A stretch of DNA of 64,000 nt from an uncultured Pelagibacteraceae bacterium. GTDB lineage: Bacteria; Pseudomonadota; Alphaproteobacteria; Pelagibacterales; Pelagibacteraceae. The notes below the pieces were generated by a model, which ran no database searches, was not told the origin of the DNA, and worked only from the letters and a program-made list of their open reading frames with translations. The translations under genes and the position numbers were made by a program. The DNA is taken from positions 248,001-312,000 of the forward strand of contig CACJLJ010000001.1 in NCBI GenBank assembly GCA_902594235.1, given 5' to 3'. Below, one piece after another: positions 55,714-64,000 of the stretch. Each line of letters begins with the position of its first letter. Position 1 is the stretch's first letter.

Positions 55714-58104
55714 TTATTTGCTAAACGGTTTAATCAGAAGAATTAAAGATGGAAGCAGCGTTAGCACTGATATCATTGCTAACAACATGGCAATACCTGT
55801 AAAAATTCCAAAATAAATTGTTGGTATGAATTTTGATAGAACTAAAATTGAAAAACCGAAAACAATTGTAATTGATGTATTTAATATTGCTTTACCAACA
55901 GTTGAATGACAAATTTTGATAGTATTCTTATAGTCATTATTTTTATAAAATTCTTCTTTAAATCTGTATATGTAATGGATACTATTATCTACTGCAATTC
56001 CAATTGTTATTGCTGCAATAGTAATTGTCATCATGTCTAACGGTATACCTAATAATCCAATAATTCCTAAAATAAAAAAAGCAGCAATAAAATTTGGCAC
56101 AACACCTATCAAAGATAATTTAATATTTTTAAATAGAATTACAAACATTGCAAATATTCCAATCATCACTAATCCTAATGTTAAAATTTGAGACTTAAAC
56201 AAACTTTGAAGAAGATTGTTAAATAAAATTAAAACACCCGCAAGTTTAAACTCTTTTTCATCTAGTCCTATCTTATTTTTTAGATCATGATTTATTTTCT
56301 TAATTAGATCATTTCTTCTAAGATTTTCTTGTGAATCTATTATTCTTAAATTAATTCGAGCTTCATTTTCTTTGATGGATATATAAGGATCTATTATTTC
56401 TTTTTTTATGCTTTCAGGAATTTTTGAGTATAGCACACCCATCTCTAATGTTCCTAAAGGTTTATTGTTATTTAAAAGTGTTGCAACGTCAATAATAGAT
56501 GAAAAAGACAAAACTTTTCCTACTTCCGGTAAACCATCCAGATAATTATGAACTGAAGAAATTTTATCAATTTTATCTTTTGTAAACCAATATTTTTCGT
56601 CATCATCATTAATATTTTCATCTCCCCAATCTTCAAATTCGTCTTCCTCCTCAGTTATCAGTTTTTTGTTTTTTGGAAATTTTATTATAACCTCAAGAGG
56701 TGTTGTTCCCCCTAACTTTTCATCTATTAGTTTCATTCCTTTATAAATTTCTGTTTTTTTACTAAAATAGTTGATAAAACTATTTTCTACTTCAAGGCGG
56801 CTTATTCCTATCACACTTAAAAGTATTATTATTCCCGTTGTGATAAAAATCGATTTTTGATTTTTTTGCGCGATATTAGAAAAAAATAGGGTTATTTTAG
56901 ATTTTTTAAATTCTTTTAAAGATATATTTTCTTTTGGTACAAAATTTATCAAGGTAGGAAGTAATGTAAAAGTTATAATTAAGGATGTGATTAATCCCAT
57001 AGTCATCATCCATCCAAAATCAATTATTGGTTTTATCTCACTGAAAATCAGAGATAAAAAAGCAATAATAGTTGTTAAGACAGTATATAATATTGGCCAA
57101 AACATTTTACTCGTTGTTAAAACAATTAAATCAAAGATATTTTTATTAGGAAAATCCTCTCTGAGTTGTAAAAACCTTGTACTCATATGTATATTCATGG
57201 CCATTGTTAAAATGAGCATAAGGGCAATAAAATTTGAAGAAATAACTGTAACTTTCCATCCTAATAAACCAAGTAAACCAGTCATTATTATAACAGAAAA
57301 GAAACAACTACTAATAGGTACTAAAATCCAAATTAATTTTTTAAACACATACCATAAAGTTAAAATTATAAATAAAAGCACACCCAAACCAAATACAATA
57401 ATATCACTTTTTATAAATGTCATCATGTCATCGGCAATCATCGGTATTCCACCTAAGTGAATTTTTCCTATGTCATCGTAACTTTTAATTACATCCCTTA
57501 TCTCAACAATATTTTTATGATTTTGTTTTTTTATTTGGTCCTTAAAGTTTTCTATTTCTTTTTTAGACTTATTTCTAAAATCTTTTAATTGCTCGTTCTT
57601 TTTTAAGTAAATTATTATACCACTTGTTTTACCATCTTCACTTATAACAAAATTTCTAAAGACTGGACTGCTTAATATTTCCTTGAAGCCTCTATTCTTG
57701 TCAACACTTTCATCTTTGAGAGTTTTGAAATTTTCAAGCCGATCTTGTAAAGGCTCCTCAGAACTATTAAGCAAAGGAATATCTAATAGCGTGATCACGC
57801 TATGAACCCAATCTAAACTTTGAATTTTATATTTAAGACTTAAAAGATTATTAATCGAAGTTTTGGACACCATTCCTTCATTTGGGGTATAAGTAAGAAT
57901 TAAAAAATCTTTTGAGCCATACCTTTTTGATATTTCTTGCAGATATTTTAAGTCTGGATCACCTTCAATAAGTAATGTTTCTGATGAAGCATCTAATCTA
58001 AAATCTTTAGAAAAATATCCAAAGCTCAATAAAGAAATTATCAAGAATATAAATATTGACTTTGGATTTTTTAAAATTAAATTTTGATATAATTGGGCAA
58101 TCAT
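55714..58104 (-). CDS. RND superfamily exporter, MMPL/HAE3 type
   Basis: 796 residues in two halves, each with one helix, a large periplasmic domain and a five-helix bundle (second bundle includes AITIGIAVDNSIHYIYRFKEEF). That fits single-chain RND exporters of the MMPL/HpnN/HAE3 type that move hydrophobic molecules such as lipids. The second periplasmic domain contains an unusually acidic loop (about residues 481-505, rich in Glu and Asp). Substrate unknown. It lies between dnaB and cvpA with gaps of 21 and 6 bases, so it is part of the long minus-strand run. Confidence 0.88.
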   Translation of the reverse strand: MIAQLYQNLILKNPKSIFIFLIISLLSFGYFSKDFRLDASSETLLIEGDPDLKYLQEISKRYGSKDFLILTYTPNEGMVSKTSINNLLSLKYKIQSLDWVHSVITLLDIPLLNSSEEPLQDRLENFKTLKDESVDKNRGFKEILSSPVFRNFVISEDGKTSGIIIYLKKNEQLKDFRNKSKKEIENFKDQIKKQNHKNIVEIRDVIKSYDDIGKIHLGGIPMIADDMMTFIKSDIIVFGLGVLLFIILTLWYVFKKLIWILVPISSCFFSVIIMTGLLGLLGWKVTVISSNFIALMLILTMAMNIHMSTRFLQLREDFPNKNIFDLIVLTTSKMFWPILYTVLTTIIAFLSLIFSEIKPIIDFGWMMTMGLITSLIITFTLLPTLINFVPKENISLKEFKKSKITLFFSNIAQKNQKSIFITTGIIILLSVIGISRLEVENSFINYFSKKTEIYKGMKLIDEKLGGTTPLEVIIKFPKNKKLITEEEDEFEDWGDENINDDDEKYWFTKDKIDKISSVHNYLDGLPEVGKVLSFSSIIDVATLLNNNKPLGTLEMGVLYSKIPESIKKEIIDPYISIKENEARINLRIIDSQENLRRNDLIKKINHDLKNKIGLDEKEFKLAGVLILFNNLLQSLFKSQILTLGLVMIGIFAMFVILFKNIKLSLIGVVPNFIAAFFILGIIGLLGIPLDMMTITIAAITIGIAVDNSIHYIYRFKEEFYKNNDYKNTIKICHSTVGKAILNTSITIVFGFSILVLSKFIPTIYFGIFTGIAMLLAMISVLTLLPSLILLIKPFSK

Positions 58105-58125
58105 TAATTCCTTTTATATTGGAAT

Positions 58126-59544
58126 TTATGTATTTTGAGTATCCTTAAATTTAGTAAACATTGCCTCAAACTCAAGCATTACATTTCCAGTTGGACCATG
58201 TCGCTGTTTACCAATAATTATTTCTGCTAAATTTGAAATCTCATTCATTTTGGCTTGCCATTCTGCATATTCTACTGTGGCTGGCCTTGGTTCTTGTCTT
58301 TCTAGATAGTAAGCTTCTCTATACACAAACATCACAACATCAGCATCTTGCTCAATTGATCCTGACTCCCTAAGATCTGCTAATTGTGGTTTTTTTTGAT
58401 CTCTTTGTTCTACAGCTCTTGATAGTTGCGATAATGCGACTACAGGCACTGAAAGTTCTTTAGCTATCGCTTTTAATCCTTGTGTAATCTCTGAAATTTC
58501 TTGCACTCTACCATCTTTATTGTTTATTGAACCTCTCATTAATTGTATGTAGTCTACTACAATCATATCTAAACCGAACAATCTTTTAATTCTTCTGGCT
58601 CGATTGCTCATAGCGGCTATACTTATGGCTGGAGTCTCATCAATATATAGTGGAAGCTCAGAAATATTTTTTGATGTCTCAATAAATTTTTCAAATTGTT
58701 CATCTGAAATTCTTCCACGTCTTATATCATTTGATTTAATTCTTGATTGTTCTGCCAAAATTCTAGTCGACAATTGTTCAGATGACATTTCTAATGAAAA
58801 AAAAGCTATAGAAGATTTTTTTCCGCTTTCTTGAATTTTTTGTGCTGCATTAAATGCTATATTTGTTGCCAGTGCAGTTTTACCCATTGAAGGTCTTCCT
58901 GCTATGATTATTAAATCAGACTGATGTAGGCCACCAAGTCTATCATCTAAATCTCTTAGTCCGGTTGGTACACCTACAATTCCTTCTTCATTTTTATAAG
59001 CGGCAGAAGCCATATCAATAGTTTGCTTCATCGCTTCATCAAATTTAATTAGTGATGAATTGAACGAACCATTTTCAGCTAAATCAAATAATAATCTCTC
59101 AGAATTCTCGATGATATTTTGACCGTTGGTGTTAATATCATTTAATTTAGCTGAGTCGATTGTTTGTTCTGAAATTTTGATTAACTCTCTTCTAACAAAC
59201 ATATCGTAAATAATTCTAGAGTATTCTGTAGCTTGTCTTGTAGAGGTAGAAAACTTAGTTATTTTTACTAAGTATTCGGGAATATTTAAATCATCTTTTT
59301 CATTAATAAAATAATTTTTTAATGTTATTGGATTAGCTAGCATCCCCTTATAGATAAGGTTTTCGATTGCGTTAAAAATTTTTTGATGCATAGGATCATA
59401 AAAATTATTACTTGAGATAATTGTATTTATATCATCAAAGATTTCATTAGTTACTAGGATTGAGCCAATTACAGATTGTTCTGCCTCAATATTATTTGGA
59501 AGTTCTTTAAACTTATCTTTAACAACACTTAAATTATTTTCCAT
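58126..59544 (-). CDS. dnaB: Replicative DNA helicase DnaB
   Basis: Hexameric helicase at the replication fork. 472 residues: an N-terminal PNNIEAEQSVIGSIL, the linker region, RecA-fold with Walker A AGRPSMGKTA (215-224), FFSLEMSSEQLSTR, Walker B DMIVVDYIQLM, and QRHGPTGNVMLEF near the end. No intein. Follows rpsF-rpsR-rplI in the classical order, with a 67-base gap after rplI that shows no strong hairpin. Confidence 0.98.
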   Translation of the reverse strand: MENNLSVVKDKFKELPNNIEAEQSVIGSILVTNEIFDDINTIISSNNFYDPMHQKIFNAIENLIYKGMLANPITLKNYFINEKDDLNIPEYLVKITKFSTSTRQATEYSRIIYDMFVRRELIKISEQTIDSAKLNDINTNGQNIIENSERLLFDLAENGSFNSSLIKFDEAMKQTIDMASAAYKNEEGIVGVPTGLRDLDDRLGGLHQSDLIIIAGRPSMGKTALATNIAFNAAQKIQESGKKSSIAFFSLEMSSEQLSTRILAEQSRIKSNDIRRGRISDEQFEKFIETSKNISELPLYIDETPAISIAAMSNRARRIKRLFGLDMIVVDYIQLMRGSINNKDGRVQEISEITQGLKAIAKELSVPVVALSQLSRAVEQRDQKKPQLADLRESGSIEQDADVVMFVYREAYYLERQEPRPATVEYAEWQAKMNEISNLAEIIIGKQRHGPTGNVMLEFEAMFTKFKDTQNT

Positions 59545-59611
59545 GTCTAAAATTTACATGAAATTAGATCTAAAAAAATTTAAAAATTTGGCTGGGGAAA
59601 AAATTGTATAA

Positions 59612-60070
59612 TTATTGAATATTTTCTGCTGTCTCTACATTTACACTTATTTCTGCATCAACTTCTGAGTGAAGAAATATTTTTACCCTAAATTTTCCAA
59701 GAGATTTAATTTCTTTGATTGGTTGTATCATTGAGGGTTTAATTTCAAGCTTATCTTTTTGCTCAATTAATTTTGATATTTCCGTAGGTTTAACAGATCC
59801 ATAGAGTTCATTATTTTCAGTGCTTAATTTCTTAACTGTATAAGTTTTTTTATTAATTTTTTCAAAAATTTCTTTTGCAAATTTCTTTTTCTCATTATCT
59901 TTTTTTGTGAGCTCAGATCTAATTTTTTCTACCTGAGAAATATTAGCTTTCGAAGCATACAAGGCTTTGCTATTCGCAATCAGGAAATTTCTCGCAAAAC
60001 CTCTTTTAACATCTATTATGTCCCCAATTGAACCTATCTTTTTTAAATTCTCTAAAAGTATTACTTTCAT
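59612..60070 (-). CDS. rplI: 50S ribosomal protein L9
   Basis: 152 residues. Starts MKVILLENLKKIGSIGDIIDVKRGFARNFLIANSKA, the standard L9 N-terminal domain; a long connecting helix (SQVEKIRSELTKKDNEKKKFAKEIFEKI) and the C-terminal rRNA-binding domain follow. Third gene of the rpsF-rpsR-rplI operon, 1 base after rpsR. Confidence 0.97.
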   Translation of the reverse strand: MKVILLENLKKIGSIGDIIDVKRGFARNFLIANSKALYASKANISQVEKIRSELTKKDNEKKKFAKEIFEKINKKTYTVKKLSTENNELYGSVKPTEISKLIEQKDKLEIKPSMIQPIKEIKSLGKFRVKIFLHSEVDAEISVNVETAENIQ

Positions 60071-60071
60071 T

Positions 60072-60344
60072 TTATAATAATGCTAAATTTCTAGCTCTTT
60101 TAATTGATAAGGAAAGCTCTCTTTGTTTTTTTTGACTTACATTTGTTATTCTTGATGGCAATATTTTGCCATTTTCTGAAATATACTTTTTTAAAAGTTT
60201 TATGTTTTTATAATCTATTTCTGGTGCACCTTTAATTGATAATGGGCAACTTTTCTTAAATCTATTTTTGTTGTTTTGAAAAATACTAAGTTTTGAAAAA
60301 TTACTTTGCTTATTTTTCTTATTTCCACTTTGTCTTTTAGGCAT
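60072..60344 (-). CDS. rpsR: 30S ribosomal protein S18
   Basis: 90 residues. The core [48 protein letters not shown] is typical S18; the basic N-terminal part ([14 protein letters not shown]) is longer than in E. coli. It binds S6 on the 30S platform, encoded directly upstream (2-base gap). Confidence 0.97.
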   Translation of the reverse strand: MPKRQSGNKKNKQSNFSKLSIFQNNKNRFKKSCPLSIKGAPEIDYKNIKLLKKYISENGKILPSRITNVSQKKQRELSLSIKRARNLALL

Positions 60345-60346
60345 AT

Positions 60347-60700
60347 TTAATTTTTTTGTGGTTCTTTTTGATCTTTACTCTCTTTTTTGCTGAAATAATT
60401 AGTTTCTAGATCAAATTTTTTTACTTTAATAGTCAAATATCGTAAAAGTTTTTTATCGATAGACTCATTTTTTTCTAATTCATCGATTACTTTTCCATCA
60501 CCTTTAAATTTAAAATGAATATAACTACCTTTTCTATTTTTTTTTATCAAATATGAAAGATTAAGAAGTCCCCAGTTTTCTGTTTTTACAATTTCGCCGT
60601 TATTTTTTTCGACTATCTTTGAATATTTATCAGTCAATTGCTTGATTTCACTTGGTGAAGTGTCTTGTCTTGCTATAATTGTGTGCTCGTATAAATTCAT
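60347..60700 (-). CDS. rpsF: 30S ribosomal protein S6
   Basis: 117 residues. [22 protein letters not shown] and [25 protein letters not shown] are the typical S6 strands; the C-terminus is a short Lys/Glu tail. First gene of the S6-S18-L9 operon, divergent from fabD; the 87-base gap between them (60701-60787) must hold both promoters. Confidence 0.97.
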   Translation of the reverse strand: MNLYEHTIIARQDTSPSEIKQLTDKYSKIVEKNNGEIVKTENWGLLNLSYLIKKNRKGSYIHFKFKGDGKVIDELEKNESIDKKLLRYLTIKVKKFDLETNYFSKKESKDQKEPQKN

Positions 60701-60787
60701 TTAAGTTATTTAATAAAAAATGAGGATATACTATTATAAATCTTCTATGGCAATAGCAAAATCAATTAAAATTATAGGTTTTTTTAT

Positions 60788-61714
60788 ATGTTTTCAGTAA
60801 TTTTTCCTGGCCAAGGTTCACAATTAGTAGGAATGGGTAAAGAGTTTTTTGAAAAATATAATATAGTTAAAGAACTATTCAATGAAGCTGACGACGTTCT
60901 TGGATTTTCAATATCTAAGATTATTTTAGAAGGTCCTAAAGATGAACTAGATCTTACAATTAATACTCAACCAGCAATTTTTTTGATTAGTTACTCAATA
61001 TTTAATGTTATTAAAAAAGAGTTTAATATTGATTTAAATAAAGCCAAATATTTTGCTGGGCATTCTTTAGGAGAATATTCTGCATTGTCTGCTGCAGGAT
61101 ATTTAGATTTTTCGACTACAATTAAACTTTTAAGAATAAGAGGGGATGCAATGCAAAGTGCAGTTCCAAAAGGAAAAGGTGGGATGTTAGCTGTGTTAGG
61201 CTCAACGATTGAAAAAATTGAGAACATTTTAAAACAGAATCAAAAGAATTTCACAGCCGAAATTGCCAATGATAATTCCGAGGGTCAAATAGTATTAAGT
61301 GGAAATAATGAAGATCTAAAAAAATTGATTGAAATTTTAAAATTAAATAAGATTAAGAATATTAAATTGCCAGTCAGTGCACCATTTCATTGTAAATTAA
61401 TGAATAATGCAACTTTAATAATGAAAAAAGAAATTGATAAAGTAAATTTTAAAAATGCTGATAACAAATTGATCTCAAATGTAACAGCTATAGAAGTACA
61501 AAATAATCAAGATCTTAAACAGTTATTAATTGATCAAATAGAGAGTCGAGTAAGGTGGAGAGAAAGTGTAATTAAGATGATCGATGAAGGTGTAAATCAT
61601 TTTATTGAAATAGGACCAGGAAAAGTGTTATCAGGCTTAATTAAAAGAATTAACAAAGATGTAAAAATTAATTCAATTAATAACGAGAGTGATATAAAAG
61701 ATTTAAACATATGA
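60788..61714 (+). CDS. fabD: Malonyl-CoA-ACP transacylase
   Basis: Loads malonate onto ACP for fatty acid synthesis. 308 residues: N-terminal FPGQGSQLVGMGKEF, active-site Ser93 in GHSLGEYSAL, and the catalytic His in VSAPFHCKLM around residue 201. It overlaps the fabG start by four bases (ATGA). No Shine-Dalgarno is visible; the upstream sequence is T-rich. Confidence 0.97.
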   Translation: MFSVIFPGQGSQLVGMGKEFFEKYNIVKELFNEADDVLGFSISKIILEGPKDELDLTINTQPAIFLISYSIFNVIKKEFNIDLNKAKYFAGHSLGEYSALSAAGYLDFSTTIKLLRIRGDAMQSAVPKGKGGMLAVLGSTIEKIENILKQNQKNFTAEIANDNSEGQIVLSGNNEDLKKLIEILKLNKIKNIKLPVSAPFHCKLMNNATLIMKKEIDKVNFKNADNKLISNVTAIEVQNNQDLKQLLIDQIESRVRWRESVIKMIDEGVNHFIEIGPGKVLSGLIKRINKDVKINSINNESDIKDLNI

Positions 61715-62448
61715 GTAGTTTAAAAAATAAAAATATTATAGTCACAGGAGCAACTGGTGGAATTGGTAATTCAATCGTTAAACGATTAAATGATTGTGGT
61801 GCAAATGTATTAGCAACAGGAACTAAAATTGAAAAATTAGATCAACTGATCAAAAATATAAGCAACATAAAAACATTACAATTTGATATTTCAAAAAGTG
61901 ATAAAATTGAAGAATTTATAGATAATGCTACAAAAGAATTGGGTGGTAACTTAGATTGCATAGTGAATAATGCAGGCGTAACCCAAGATAATTTAGCTAT
62001 AAGAATGAGTTTTGATGAATGGAAAAAAGTTATTGATGTCAATTTAACTTCAACTTTTTTATTAAGTAAGTTTGCAATAAAAAAAATGCTTAAAAATAAA
62101 TCAGGAAAAATTATAAATATTACCTCAATAGTTGGTCATACTGGAAACTTGGGACAAGCAAATTACACAGCATCAAAAGCTGGAATTGTTGCAATGTCAA
62201 AAAGTTTAGCAATTGAATATGCAAAAAAGAATATAAATGTTAATTGTATCTCTCCTGGTTTCATTAAAACAAATATGACAGATAAATTAGATGAAAAATT
62301 TAAAGAGATAATAATCTCTAAAATACCATCCTCAAGGTTAGGTGAGCCAGAAGATATTGCAAATGCTGTTATTTTTTTGGCCTCTAATCAGTCAGATTAT
62401 ATAAATGGCGAAACATTGCATGTTAATGGCGGTATGTATATGGGTTGA
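61711..62448 (+). CDS. fabG: 3-oxoacyl-ACP reductase
   Basis: NADPH-dependent SDR of fatty acid elongation. 245 residues: cofactor motif TGATGGIGNS (12-21), NNAG (87-90), and the Ser139-Tyr152-Lys156 triad in NITSIVGHTGNLGQANYTASKAG. It ends with the usual LHVNGGMYMG. Followed after a 49-base gap by acpP. Confidence 0.96.
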   Translation: MSSLKNKNIIVTGATGGIGNSIVKRLNDCGANVLATGTKIEKLDQLIKNISNIKTLQFDISKSDKIEEFIDNATKELGGNLDCIVNNAGVTQDNLAIRMSFDEWKKVIDVNLTSTFLLSKFAIKKMLKNKSGKIINITSIVGHTGNLGQANYTASKAGIVAMSKSLAIEYAKKNINVNCISPGFIKTNMTDKLDEKFKEIIISKIPSSRLGEPEDIANAVIFLASNQSDYINGETLHVNGGMYMG

Positions 62449-62497
62449 CAAACCAGGTTTTTAAACTAATAAGAATTTAAAACAATAAAGGATCAAT

Positions 62498-62737
62498 ATG
62501 TCAGAAGATGTTTCAAGCAAAGTAAAAAAAATAGTAGCAGATCATCTAGGTATCGATGAAGCTAAAGTAACTGAAGAATCAAGTTTTATAGATGATTTGG
62601 GTGCTGATAGTTTAGATACTGTAGAATTAGTAATGGCTTTTGAAGAAGAATTTGGTTCAGAGATATCTGATAGTGAAGCTGAGAAAATTTTAACAGTTGG
62701 AGATGCTGTGAAGTTTATTGAAGGAAAAGCAAATTAA
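62498..62737 (+). CDS. acpP: Acyl carrier protein
   Basis: 79 residues, acidic. The phosphopantetheine attachment site is Ser38 in [20 protein letters not shown] at 62487-62492 is a clear ribosome binding site, one of few in the window, fitting its need for abundant expression. Followed 8 bases later by gmk; the fabF and mltG genes that often stand here are absent. Confidence 0.98.
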   Translation: MSEDVSSKVKKIVADHLGIDEAKVTEESSFIDDLGADSLDTVELVMAFEEEFGSEISDSEAEKILTVGDAVKFIEGKAN

Positions 62738-62745
62738 TTTTCTTG

Positions 62746-63378
62746 ATGCCCACAAATAGTGATGGGGTTATGATTATATTGTCCTCTCCATCAGGAGCAG
62801 GAAAAACTTCTTTGGTAAGACTACTTTCAGAAAAAAAAAATTTTGAAATCTCAATTTCTCACACTACAAGAAAACCCAGACCTTCCGAAATACAAGACAA
62901 AGATTATTATTTTGTAAATGAAAAAGAGTTTAAAAATCTAATTCAAGAGGAAGAATTTTTAGAGTATGCAAAAGTTTTTAATAATTTTTACGGAACAACA
63001 AAAACACCAGTTATTGATAAATTAAGTAAAGGAAAAAACGTTCTATTTGATATCGACTGGCAAGGAGCTGATCAAATAAAGAATAAAAAATTAAATTATA
63101 AACTTATAACTTTTTTTATTTTACCACCGAGTAAAAAAGTTTTATTTGAGAGGTTATCAAACAGGGATATGAAAGATAAGCTTATTGTAGCTGAGAGAAT
63201 GAAACAATTTAGTCACGATGTACTTCACTGGATAAATTATGATTATGTTGTAATAAATGATGATTTAGAAAAATGTCACTCTAAAATTTACGACTTTATA
63301 TTAGCTGAAATAAATAATACTCCAAAAAATTATAACTCAGAATTTATCAAGAAGCATGTAGAAGAATTAACTTCTTAA
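62746..63378 (+). CDS. gmk: Guanylate kinase
   Basis: Phosphorylates GMP to GDP, the next step after guaA in this window. 210 residues from the ATG at 62746 (a TTG directly before it and an ATG at 62770 are also in frame). P-loop [11 protein letters not shown], then [21 protein letters not shown] and [14 protein letters not shown], followed by the lid and core domain [11 protein letters not shown]. It converges on rsmA with a 12-base overlap. Confidence 0.96.
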   Translation: MPTNSDGVMIILSSPSGAGKTSLVRLLSEKKNFEISISHTTRKPRPSEIQDKDYYFVNEKEFKNLIQEEEFLEYAKVFNNFYGTTKTPVIDKLSKGKNVLFDIDWQGADQIKNKKLNYKLITFFILPPSKKVLFERLSNRDMKDKLIVAERMKQFSHDVLHWINYDYVVINDDLEKCHSKIYDFILAEINNTPKNYNSEFIKKHVEELTS

Positions 63379-64000
63379 TTTTTCATATTCCTTAGTCAAT
63401 TTATAATAGGTTTCAAAATTAAGATTTTGAGGTCTCAAATTTAGATTTATTTTCAATTTTTCTGATATTGCTAAATTACCAGAAAATATTTGATTATAAG
63501 GTTTTTTTATCATTTTTCTTCTTTGGTTAAAAAAGACTCTTGTTATTTTTTCTAAATTTTTAGGATTGTTAAATTGTAAAAAATTCTTTTTTGGAGAAAA
63601 AAGCAATAAAGTGCTATCAACTTTTGGCTTAGGGGAAAAGCTACCTGGTTTTATATCAATAATTTTTTTTATATTTAACTTCCAATTAGCTAAAATTGAG
63701 AGTCTTCCATATTTTGAGGTATTAAATTTAGAAATAATTCTATCAGCAACTTCTTTTTGAAACATTAATATTAAATCACTAAACCAGAAATTATTATCCT
63801 GAATACCCAAGATCCACTTACATAAAATTTCAGTTGATATATTGTATGGTAAATTTCCAAACACTATAAGTTTATCTTTTGATATTAGACACTCGTTTAT
63901 TTTCAAAACATCGTTATTAATAAGAATAATATTATTTTGAAAGTCATTCTTTAGTAGCGACGCAAGTTTATTATCTTTTTCAACCACAAAAAATTTTTTA
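63367..64000 (-). CDS. rsmA: 16S rRNA dimethyladenosine transferase, 5'-truncated by window end
   Basis: Dimethylates two adenines near the 3' end of 16S rRNA. The frame is open to the window edge; about 211 residues are visible and the N-terminal SAM-binding motif lies beyond base 64000. Visible: [17 protein letters not shown], then [14 protein letters not shown] with the NLPY catalytic motif, QKEVADRI, the [14 protein letters not shown] block and the C-terminal domain with [12 protein letters not shown]. The Met at 63987 is not the true start. Confidence 0.95.
   Translation of the reverse strand, partial: KKFFVVEKDNKLASLLKNDFQNNIILINNDVLKINECLISKDKLIVFGNLPYNISTEILCKWILGIQDNNFWFSDLILMFQKEVADRIISKFNTSKYGRLSILANWKLNIKKIIDIKPGSFSPKPKVDSTLLLFSPKKNFLQFNNPKNLEKITRVFFNQRRKMIKKPYNQIFSGNLAISEKLKINLNLRPQNLNFETYYKLTKEYEKLRS

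Noticed and set aside
56987-57460. Plus-strand 157-residue frame inside the RND exporter gene
   Set aside because: Antisense to hydrophobic helices of a clear RND gene, no start signal and no recognisable domain.
1-64000. tRNA or rRNA genes, CRISPR arrays, insertion sequences, prophage or a hypervariable island
   Set aside because: I looked in the short intergenic gaps and for repeats and found none; all long frames are metabolic or housekeeping genes with similar base composition.

Overview
This 64 kb window looks like a piece of a free-living marine alphaproteobacterial chromosome, most probably from the SAR11 clade (Pelagibacterales). The reasons are strong AT richness (I judge roughly 30 % G+C by eye, not counted), extreme compaction (most neighbouring genes overlap or sit a few bases apart, and no stretch over 300 bases lacks a gene), a tandem glycine riboswitch in front of gcvT, TRAP and DMT permeases, and many osmolyte, one-carbon and glutathione genes with almost no dedicated regulators. 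I found no tRNA, rRNA, insertion sequence, prophage or CRISPR array.

Layout. 1-4.8 kb: the error-prone polymerase genes umuC (cut by the window edge) and umuD, a GFA-type zinc protein, D-glycerate kinase, a TolC-like channel and recA. 4.8-12 kb: alaS, icd, psd-pssA (phosphatidylethanolamine synthesis), a glycosyltransferase and rlmE. 11.8-16.2 kb: guaB (lacking its CBS domains), a TPR protein, guaA, panB and a TerC-type membrane protein. 16.3-19.2 kb: a complete TRAP transporter. 19.2-23 kb: a TPR protein, 5-oxoprolinase PxpABC and a DMT permease. 23-31.2 kb: glycine riboswitch, gcvTHP, then a tightly linked lipid-modification cluster (FAD oxidoreductase, DUF1365, CFA-family methyltransferase, DUF3833 lipoprotein, with a convergent SDR). 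32-34.3 kb: TspO, a FOXRED1-like oxidoreductase and a putative 2OG-Fe(II) oxygenase. 34.3-43.8 kb: selO and an NAD-type formate dehydrogenase locus with fdhD, an HPP membrane protein and a U-type Fe-S scaffold, divergent from mobA-moeA. 43.8-47.1 kb: DMT permease, creatinase and glycine amidinotransferase. 47.1-53.7 kb: small proteins, MOSC protein, coiled-coil protein, MFS and DMT permeases, gshB, gshA and an HD protein. 53.7-60.7 kb: purF, cvpA, an RND exporter, dnaB, rplI, rpsR, rpsF. 60.8-64 kb: fabD, fabG, acpP, gmk and a 5'-truncated rsmA.

How it fits together. A recurring theme is glycine and C1 metabolism. Creatinase would release sarcosine and urea, an amidinotransferase links arginine, glycine and guanidinoacetate, GcvTHP splits glycine under riboswitch control, formate dehydrogenase oxidises formate to CO2 with NAD+, and glycerate kinase returns C3 units to glycolysis. 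A second theme is thiol and gamma-glutamyl turnover (gshA, gshB, PxpABC). A third is membrane lipid modification and possible photo-oxidative stress (CFA-type methyltransferase cluster plus TspO).

The best candidates for something little described are the permease-creatinase-amidinotransferase operon and the continuation of the riboswitch-controlled gcv operon into lipid-modification genes. Smaller signals are a CBS-less IMP dehydrogenase, a missing cluster-ligand cysteine in the formate dehydrogenase NuoF-like domain, a motif shared by the recA and umuD upstream regions, and the near-universal overlap of convergent stop codons.
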